Source: a bacterium
Lineage (GTDB): Bacteria > Bacillota > Clostridia > Oscillospirales > Oscillospiraceae
Assembly (NCBI GenBank): GCA_019424865.1
Contig: JAHYYS010000006.1
Coordinates: forward strand, 29,679-54,732
Length of the DNA stretch: 25,054 nt
Direction: 5' to 3'
The translations under genes and the position numbers were made by a program. Positions 20,651 through 25,054 of this stretch are shown here, piece after piece; the stretch's first letter is position 1; every line of letters starts with the position of its first letter. The notes beneath the pieces are model-generated. The model ran no database searches and had not been told where the DNA came from. It worked only from the letters and a program-made list of their open reading frames with translations.

Positions 20651-20970
20651 ATGACAAGAGAAAGCGCACCATTTTATCTGTTGTGGGGATGATTGTCCTT
20701 CTGATTGTATGTGCCTTTGGGGTCCAGGCGGTATTTGCCGGGCTGGGGATGGTAAGCACCCGGAATGGCGGCGTCTCCTCCAGCCAGAGCGCCCAGGCGG
20801 ACGGAGACGGGAGCCGGACGGTTCAGGAGCCGGGAGCTTCTTCCGCACCGGGGGACACCGGTTCCGCCCAGCCCGCTCCCAGCTTCTGTCCCTTCTGCGG
20901 CGAGGGGCTGCCCTCCTCCTTCCGGTGGGGCCAGTACTGTCCCTACTGCGGGGAGCAGGTGGATCCATAA
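20647..20970 (+). CDS. Membrane-anchored zinc-ribbon protein
   Basis: A 107-residue protein: one N-terminal membrane helix (residues 8-31), a Ser/Gln/Pro/Gly-rich disordered linker (about 36-78), and a C-terminal zinc ribbon CPFCGEG ... CPYCGEQ. The four cysteines sit in two CPxCG knuckles. Function is unknown. The ATG at 20647 overlaps the stop of the transposase gene, which suggests that it is translated from the same message. A longer open frame upstream lies inside the transposase gene and is not used. The next gene, also with zinc ribbons, starts 16 bp downstream. Confidence 0.78.
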   Translation: MNDKRKRTILSVVGMIVLLIVCAFGVQAVFAGLGMVSTRNGGVSSSQSAQADGDGSRTVQEPGASSAPGDTGSAQPAPSFCPFCGEGLPSSFRWGQYCPYCGEQVDP

Positions 20971-20986
20971 AAGGAGGAGACACTGA

Positions 20987-21298
20987 ATGGAGAAGCGGAT
21001 CAAGTGTCTGCGCTGCGGCCGGCCGATGGAGCTGCTCCGGCGGGAGCACCTTCAGATGGGCAAGACGGGGTGGTTTCTGGGCGGCCTGGACAACCTGCTG
21101 TCCGGCGGACTGGATGTGGACATCCTGGCCTGCCCCGGCTGCGGGAAGCTGGAATTTTTCCGGGGCGGCTGGTCCGGGGCGAAGGATTTGGAGGAGGGCG
21201 GGATTGCCCAAGTCAAATGCCCCGGCTGCAGCCGCAGCTATGAAATGGACAGCCCCCGATGCCCCTTCTGCGGGGAGAAGAACACCAAGCTGTTTTAA
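20987..21298 (+). CDS. Triple zinc-ribbon soluble protein
   Basis: A 103-residue protein without a membrane helix. It has cysteine pairs at C8-x2-C11 (IKCLRCGRPM), C49-x2-C52 (LACPGCGKLE), about C78-x2-C81 (VKCPGCSRSY) and C92-x2-C95 (PRCPFCGEKN), enough for at least two zinc sites. The middle pair closes a small domain with the segment GWFLGGLDNLLSGGLDVDIL. This fits clostridial nucleic-acid-binding-like ribbon proteins, but no function is established. AAGGAGG precedes the ATG by eight bases. It lies in a tight cluster of three zinc-ribbon genes ahead of ftsY. Confidence 0.8.
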   Translation: MEKRIKCLRCGRPMELLRREHLQMGKTGWFLGGLDNLLSGGLDVDILACPGCGKLEFFRGGWSGAKDLEEGGIAQVKCPGCSRSYEMDSPRCPFCGEKNTKLF

Positions 21299-21311
21299 GG
21301 GAGCGGATGTT

Positions 21312-21575
21312 ATGTCATTGCGCAGAAAACGAGGTATCATCTGGTGTGTTTTTGGTCTCGCATTTCTCTGTGTTCTGGCTTTATATGTGTGTCCGCCGGC
21401 TGTTCAGGGCCTGCTGACGGCGGTGGGCTTTCTGGCGCCCATAGCCGCCCTTGTGCTGCACGGCATTTGGATGCGGTGTCCGGAGTGCGGCGCCTATCTG
21501 GGGAGGTCTCCGGGGGCATACTGTAAAAACTGCGGCGGGAAACTGGATTGGGATGCGAATAAGAGAAAGGAATAA
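21312..21575 (+). CDS. Small membrane protein with C-terminal zinc ribbon
   Basis: An 87-residue protein with two hydrophobic helices (about 9-27 and 32-53) and a C-terminal zinc ribbon, C56-P-E-C59-G and C71-K-N-C74-G. It has the same architecture as the protein at 2327-2551. The ATG at 21312 is eight bases after GGAG; an ATG at 21307 is in another frame. It ends six bases before ftsY, so the two are probably co-transcribed. A role near membrane targeting is possible only by position. Confidence 0.78.
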   Translation: MSLRRKRGIIWCVFGLAFLCVLALYVCPPAVQGLLTAVGFLAPIAALVLHGIWMRCPECGAYLGRSPGAYCKNCGGKLDWDANKRKE

Positions 21576-21581
21576 ACAACT

Positions 21582-22451
21582 ATGGGCTTTTTTGACAAAC
21601 TGAAGAAGATCAACATTTTTGCCAGCTTCGGCTCGGAGCTGACGGACGACTTTTATGACGAGCTGGAGGAGTCCCTTATCCTGGCGGATACGGGGATGGA
21701 CGTGACCCTGGAGCTGGTGGCCGAGCTGCGCCGCCGGGTGCGGGCGGAGGGCATCAAAACCTTGGAGGACGCCCGGGCCTGTATGTGCCGCGTCATCGCC
21801 GATGCCATGAATGTGGGAGAGGCGGGGCTGGACCTGTCCACCCGCCCCTCGGTGGTGCTGTTCATTGGGGTGAACGGAGTGGGCAAGACCACCACCATCG
21901 GAAAAATCGGCGCCCAGCTGCGCCGGGAGGGGAAAAAGGTCCTCTTCTGTGCCGCGGACACCTTCCGGGCCGCTGCGGCTGACCAGCTGACCATCTGGGC
22001 CGACCGGGCCGGGGTGGACATTGTGAAGCAGCACGAGGGGGCCGACCCGGCCGCCGTGGTCTTTGACGCCATGAACGCGGCCAAAGCCCGGCAGACTGAC
22101 GCGGTGCTGGTGGACACCGCAGGCCGGCTGCACAACAAGCAGAACCTGATGAACGAGCTGAACAAGATTTCCCGGGTAATTGACCGGGAGGGGCCCGGCT
22201 GCGCCCGGGAGACCCTGCTGGTGCTGGACGCCACCACCGGACAAAACGGTCTGGTCCAGGCCAAGCAGTTCAAGGAGGCCGCCGGCATCACGGGCATCGT
22301 CCTGACCAAGCTGGACGGCACCGCCAAGGGGGGCATCGCCATCGCCATTGCCAAGGAGCTGGGCGTGCCCGTGAAGTACGCCGGCGTGGGCGAGGGCGTG
22401 GACGACCTGAAGCCTTTTGACGCCATGGAGTTTGCCCAGGCGCTGATCTGA
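21582..22451 (+). CDS. ftsY: Signal recognition particle receptor FtsY
   Basis: A 289-residue NG-domain GTPase that receives the SRP-ribosome complex at the membrane. The N domain covers about residues 1-85. The G domain has G1 GVNGVGKTTT (96-105), the DTFRAAA motif (G2), DTAGR (G3) and TKLDGTAKGG (G4/G5 region), and ends in the conserved GVGEGVDDLKPFDAMEFAQAL. The long acidic A domain of E. coli FtsY is absent, as is common in Firmicutes. The ATG at 21582 has AAAGGA about ten bases upstream. The last 18 codons recur three times in the next 440 bp. The SRP partner ffh is not in the window. Confidence 0.97.
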   Translation: MGFFDKLKKINIFASFGSELTDDFYDELEESLILADTGMDVTLELVAELRRRVRAEGIKTLEDARACMCRVIADAMNVGEAGLDLSTRPSVVLFIGVNGVGKTTTIGKIGAQLRREGKKVLFCAADTFRAAAADQLTIWADRAGVDIVKQHEGADPAAVVFDAMNAAKARQTDAVLVDTAGRLHNKQNLMNELNKISRVIDREGPGCARETLLVLDATTGQNGLVQAKQFKEAAGITGIVLTKLDGTAKGGIAIAIAKELGVPVKYAGVGEGVDDLKPFDAMEFAQALI

Positions 22452-22473
22452 CGGAGAATACGGAGAAGACATG

Positions 22474-22592
22474 GGGCGTCCACGCCCTCAGCCGCCGGAG
22501 GCGGCCCGGCGCCTGCGCCGTCCAAGGGTTTTGCCGGAGGCAAAACCTTGCCGCAGGGCGGATTTACTCCGCCCGAGGATTTGAATGAAATG
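22474..22592. repeat. Hairpin-dense insert after ftsY
   Basis: Five successive inverted repeats: GGGCG/CGCCC (22474-22487), GCCGCC/GGCGGC (22491-22505), CGGCGC/GCGCCG (22507-22520), AAGGGTTTTGCC/GGCAAAACCTT with one bulge (22524-22549) and GGGCGGA/TCCGCCC (22556-22574). Compared with the 106-bp units that follow, this stretch of about 119 bp looks like an insertion into the first unit. None is followed by a T-run. Confidence 0.65.
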
Positions 22593-22596
22593 GGTC

Positions 22597-22893
22597 CCCA
22601 AACAAACTTCGTTTGTTTGGGTGTGGACGATCTGAAGCCTTTTGACGCCATGGAGTTTGCCCAGGCGCTGATCTGACAGAGAATACAGAGAAGGCAGGGG
22701 TCCCCGAACAAACGAAGTTTGTTTGGGTGTGGACGATCTGAAGCCCTTTGACGCCATGGAGTTTGCCCAGGCGCTGATCTGACAGAGAATACAGAGAAGG
22801 CAGGGGGCCCCAAACAAACGAAGATTGTTTGGGCGTGGACGACCTGAAGCCCTTTGACGCCATGGAGTTTGCCTAGGCGCTGATTTAACCGGG
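22597..22893 (+). repeat. Array of detached ftsY 3' ends with alternating hairpins
   Basis: Copies of the ftsY end start at 22621, 22727 and 22833, exactly 106 bp apart; the parent copy in the gene starts at 22396. Each copy is preceded by a hairpin of about 11-bp arms related to CCCAAACAAAC / GTTTGTTTGGG (22597-22621, 22703-22727, 22809-22833). The hairpin loop is TTC in the first and GAA in the other two, so the first is inverted. Copies 1 and 2 also repeat the tail ACAGAGAATACAGAGAAGGC after the stop. Copy 3 has CAG changed to TAG and TGA to TAA. No other gene is visible in 22452-23023. Confidence 0.92.
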
Positions 22894-22984
22894 GATTTTG
22901 GGCTCCTATGAAAAAGTGCCGTGCCGCCGGGTGAAAATTTCCCTCTGAATTTACATTCTATCTATACCTTCCGGCACAAAACTG

Positions 22985-22993
22985 TGATACAAT
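22985..22993 (+). promoter_or_regulatory. Extended -10 promoter of the rph operon
   Basis: TGATACAAT (TG, then TACAAT at 22988-22993) with no good -35 box. The expected start near 23000 leaves a short leader to the ATG at 23024. Confidence 0.55.
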
Positions 22994-23023
22994 ATGGAAA
23001 AATTTGCGGAGAGGAAGTATTTT

Positions 23024-23737
23024 ATGTCGCGCATTGACGGACGGACGCTGGATCAGCTGCGCCCGGTGGAGATCATTCCCAATATCAACAAATTTGCCGA
23101 GGGCTCCTGCCTGATCCGCTGCGGCAACACCCATGTGCTGTGCACCGCCAGCGTGGAGGATAAGCCGCCCCGCCACGTCCCGGAGGGGGAGGGCTGGGTC
23201 ACTGCCGAGTACTCCATGCTCCCCCGGGCCAACCGGGAGCGGTCCCGCCGGGATATTTCCAAGCTGAAGCTGTCCCCCCGCTCCGCCGAGATTCAGCGGC
23301 TCATTGGACGCTCCCTCCGGGCGGTGGTGGACAGGAAAAAGCTGGGGCCCTGGAACATCACCGTGGACTGTGACGTGCTCCAGGGGGACGGGGGCACCCG
23401 CACCGCCTCCATCACCGGGGGCTATGTGGCCATGGTGCTGGCCTTCCGCTCCATGCTGCGCGCCGGGCAGATCCAGGAGCTGCCGGTGACCGGCCATGTG
23501 GCCGCGGTCTCCGCCGGTATTATCCGGGACGTGCCCATGCTGGATCTGTGCTATGAGGAGGATTCCTCCGCCATGGTGGATCTGAACTGTGTGATGGATG
23601 ACCAGGGCCGCCTGATCGAAGTCCAGGGCACCGGCGAGGGCCGGCCCTTCACCCTGGCTGAGCAGCAGCGGCTGGTTGAGCTGTGCGCCGGGGGCATCGG
23701 ACAGCTGATCCGGATTCAGAAGCAGGTTCTGGGCTGA
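23024..23737 (+). CDS. rph: Ribonuclease PH
   Basis: A 237-residue phosphorolytic 3'-5' exoribonuclease that trims tRNA 3' ends; it works as a hexameric ring in the cytoplasm. The family N-terminus MSRIDGRTLDQLRPVEI is present. Other conserved parts are NTHVLCTASVED, EGWVTAEYSMLPRA, the RNA-binding RSRRDISKLKLSPRSAEIQR segment with its arginines, and DCDVLQGDGGTRTASITG around the phosphate and metal site. Another ATG at 22994 overlaps the promoter, so 23024, preceded by GAGAGGA, is the better start. It leads a run with the PQ-loop-like gene and rdgB; rph-rdgB pairing is common in Firmicutes. Confidence 0.97.
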   Translation: MSRIDGRTLDQLRPVEIIPNINKFAEGSCLIRCGNTHVLCTASVEDKPPRHVPEGEGWVTAEYSMLPRANRERSRRDISKLKLSPRSAEIQRLIGRSLRAVVDRKKLGPWNITVDCDVLQGDGGTRTASITGGYVAMVLAFRSMLRAGQIQELPVTGHVAAVSAGIIRDVPMLDLCYEEDSSAMVDLNCVMDDQGRLIEVQGTGEGRPFTLAEQQRLVELCAGGIGQLIRIQKQVLG

Positions 23738-23756
23738 GAGGGGGCGCGGGAGAGAC

Positions 23757-24047
23757 ATGGCACAGCTGTTTGAGACCATTATGCTGGTCTGCTTCGGCCT
23801 GTCCTGGCCGTTTAATATCGCCAAGTCCCTGCGCTCCGGAACGGCCAAGGGGAAGAGCCTGCAGTTTGAGATCTGCATTGTGATTGGCTATCTGTTTGGG
23901 ATCGCCGGGAAATTTATCGGCGGAAATGTGACCTATGTACTGGTGGTCTATGTACTGGATGTCCTGATGGTGTGCACCGACATTGTGCTCACCTGCCGCA
24001 ACCGCCGGCTGGACCGCCTGGCTGAGGAGAAAGGGGCCGCAGCATGA
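23757..24047 (+). CDS. Small PQ-loop-like (SemiSWEET-like) membrane protein
   Basis: A 96-residue protein with three hydrophobic helices (about 4-20, 37-56 and 58-80). Between the first two is SWPFNIAKSLRSGTAKGKS, which resembles the PQ-loop of SemiSWEET proteins (proline in helix 1, then K-S-x-R and KG-x-S). SemiSWEETs are dimeric sugar carriers, but many PQ-loop-like small proteins have no known substrate, so transport is only a suggestion. GGGAG lies just before the ATG. Its stop overlaps the start of rdgB (ATGA), indicating translational coupling within the rph operon. Confidence 0.7.
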   Translation: MAQLFETIMLVCFGLSWPFNIAKSLRSGTAKGKSLQFEICIVIGYLFGIAGKFIGGNVTYVLVVYVLDVLMVCTDIVLTCRNRRLDRLAEEKGAAA

Positions 24048-24643
24048 TAAAATTTGTACTGGCATCCCGCAACCCGGGCAAACTGAAGGAGATGAACGAG
24101 ATCCTCTCCCATCTGGGCATCCAGGTCTGCTCTGAGGAGGAGGCTGGCGTGGACGTGGAGGTGGAGGAGACCGGGACCACCTTTGAGGAGAACTCCCGGC
24201 TCAAGGCCGAGGCCGTTATGAAGGCCAGCGGCCTGCCCGCCATCGCCGACGACTCGGGGCTGTGCGTGGACTGCCTGGGGGGCGCGCCCGGGGTGTACTC
24301 CGCCCGGTACGGCGGGCCGGATCTGGATGACGCAGGGCGATACCGCCTGCTGCTGGAGAATATGCGGGGACAGATGCCCCGGACGGCTCAATTTGTCTCG
24401 GCCATCACCTGCTGCTTTCCCAACGGAGATGTGCTGACCGCCCGGGGGGAGTGCCCGGGCACCATCGCCTACGCCCCCATGGGGGAGGGCGGTTTCGGAT
24501 ACGATCCGGTGTTTTTTGTGCCGCCGCTGAAGAAGACCTTTGCCCAGCTGACCCCGGAGGAGAAGAACGCCGTCTCCCACCGGGGGAAGGCCCTGGCGGC
24601 CTTCCGGGACAAGCTGGAGGACTACCTGAAGAAGAATCAATAG
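24044..24643 (+). CDS. rdgB: XTP/dITP diphosphatase (HAM1/RdgB family)
   Basis: A 199-residue house-cleaning enzyme that hydrolyses dITP, XTP and ITP to monophosphates and so keeps deaminated purines out of DNA and RNA. The N-terminal motif LASRNPGKLKEM (nucleotide binding), the catalytic and metal-binding EETGTTFEENSRLKA and IADDSGLCVDCLGGAPGVYS, and the C-terminal GEGGFGYDPVF and SHRGKAL are all present. Length is normal. The ATG overlaps the stop of the PQ-loop-like gene. Confidence 0.97.
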   Translation: MIKFVLASRNPGKLKEMNEILSHLGIQVCSEEEAGVDVEVEETGTTFEENSRLKAEAVMKASGLPAIADDSGLCVDCLGGAPGVYSARYGGPDLDDAGRYRLLLENMRGQMPRTAQFVSAITCCFPNGDVLTARGECPGTIAYAPMGEGGFGYDPVFFVPPLKKTFAQLTPEEKNAVSHRGKALAAFRDKLEDYLKKNQ

Positions 24644-24651
24644 AAGCTGCG

Positions 24652-24666
24652 TCCGCCGCCGGCGGA
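24652..24666. repeat. Short GC-rich hairpin between rdgB and yhbY
   Basis: TCCGCC / GGCGGA with a three-base loop. It resembles the stems at 2098-2121 and 22491-22505. There is no T-run. Confidence 0.4.
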
Positions 24667-24696
24667 GGGAGCGGAAATGGAGTTTGTGAGGACGAT

Positions 24697-25020
24697 ATGG
24701 AAGATTTGACAAGCAAGCAGCGGGCCCAGCTGCGGGGGCTGGCCAACGGAATCGACACGATTTTGATCATCGGCAAGGACGGAATCGGGGACAACCTGGT
24801 CAAGCAGGCCAACGACGCCCTGGAGGCCCGGGAGCTGATCAAGGGCCGGGTGCTGGAGACCTGTATGCTCTCCCCCCGGGAGGCGGCCCAGGCCCTGGCT
24901 CCCCTTACCCGCAGCCAGGTGGTGCAGGTCATTGGAACAAAATTTGTCCTGTATCGTCCAAGCCACAACAAGGACAAAAAGGACAAGATTGTGCTGGTAT
25001 CTGACCGAAAGGGCAGATGA
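24697..25020 (+). CDS. yhbY: YhbY/CRM-domain RNA-binding protein
   Basis: A 107-residue single CRM-domain protein that binds pre-50S ribosomal particles in bacteria. Conserved features are LTSKQRAQLRGLANGID at the N-terminus, the GxxG-type loop IIGKDGIGDNLV, ALEARELIKGRVLE, and the end VVQVIGTKFVLYRPS. A basic tail (NKDKKDKIVLVSDRKGR) follows. The open frame extends far upstream into rdgB, but only the ATG at 24697, with GAGG five bases before it, gives the family N-terminus. An 18-bp inverted repeat begins within the IGTKFV codons and ends past the stop codon. Confidence 0.95.
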   Translation: MEDLTSKQRAQLRGLANGIDTILIIGKDGIGDNLVKQANDALEARELIKGRVLETCMLSPREAAQALAPLTRSQVVQVIGTKFVLYRPSHNKDKKDKIVLVSDRKGR

Positions 25021-25036
25021 CAAATTTTGTTCCAAT
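24931..25036. repeat. 18-bp inverted repeat spanning the yhbY stop codon
   Basis: ATTGGAACAAAATTTGTC (24931-24948) and GACAAATTTTGTTCCAAT (25019-25036) are exact reverse complements, 70 bp apart. The left arm codes for part of the conserved IGTKFV segment, so the right arm, which overlaps the last two bases of the stop codon, is probably the copied one. The RNA could fold the whole gene end into one large stem-loop. Confidence 0.85.
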
Positions 25037-25054
25037 CACCGCCGGCAGGCGGAC

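Noticed and set aside
21653..22813. Long minus-strand open frames opposite ftsY and the repeats
   Set aside because: They are antisense shadows of ftsY and of its repeated end. The repeated peptides shift frame with the 106-bp period, and there is no ribosome site.
22597..22893. Possible CRISPR array, because of regularly spaced repeats
   Set aside because: The 106-bp period consists of ftsY coding sequence plus hairpin, with no short repeats separated by unique spacers, and no cas gene is present.

Overview
The window is about 25 kb of GC-rich, densely coding DNA from a Gram-positive anaerobe. The protein set (Smc, FtsY, RNase PH, YhbY, rubredoxin and ferredoxin proteins, several lipoproteins, zinc-ribbon membrane proteins) and the codon style point to a gut Clostridia of the Oscillospiraceae / Flavonifractor type; this assignment is inference, since no rRNA gene is present.

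Layout. 1-2009: end of homoserine dehydrogenase and aspartate kinase (threonine/lysine/methionine route). 2010-3170: hairpin-rich spacer, a small zinc-ribbon membrane protein on the minus strand, and an AT-rich gap. 3171-3941: unknown polytopic membrane protein with a clear promoter and terminator. 4174-7761: two divergent MATE efflux genes, each behind its own transcribed leader with a terminator hairpin; the minus-strand leader looks like a guanidine-IV (mepA) riboswitch, and its MATE gene is translationally coupled to a GNAT acetyltransferase. 7836-14306: a redox block with two rubredoxin-domain proteins, a divergent Crp/Fnr regulator, a short FeS membrane protein, a PepSY lipoprotein (with a decayed lipoprotein gene before it), and a thioredoxin / rhodanese / CoA-disulfide-reductase-rhodanese operon. 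14646-15660: a permuted-papain-like putative hydrolase and a lipoprotein. 16174-25020: housekeeping genes (smc, ftsY, rph, a PQ-loop-like protein, rdgB, yhbY) interrupted by a RAYT-type transposase, three small zinc-ribbon genes and unusual repeats.

The redox block appears to form one regulatory unit. The Crp/Fnr gene and the rubredoxin operon diverge from mirror-image promoters (both TTGACA-17-TATACT) whose -35 boxes lie in one palindrome. Two further promoters, for the FeS membrane protein and the thioredoxin operon, carry a GTGA-N5-TCAC palindrome near the class II activator position, and the regulator's recognition helix has the R-E-x3-R pattern that reads GTGA in E. coli Crp.

The most unusual signal is at gene 3' ends. 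The last 72 bp around the smc stop recur 253 bp downstream, and the last 18 codons of ftsY recur three more times (two exact 106-bp periods) with hairpins between. The differences from the parent genes are nearly all synonymous, as if the detached copies were once working gene ends. A RAYT transposase gene carrying two inverted REP-like hairpins inside its own reading frame lies between the two loci, and yhbY ends in an 18-bp inverted repeat overlapping its stop codon.
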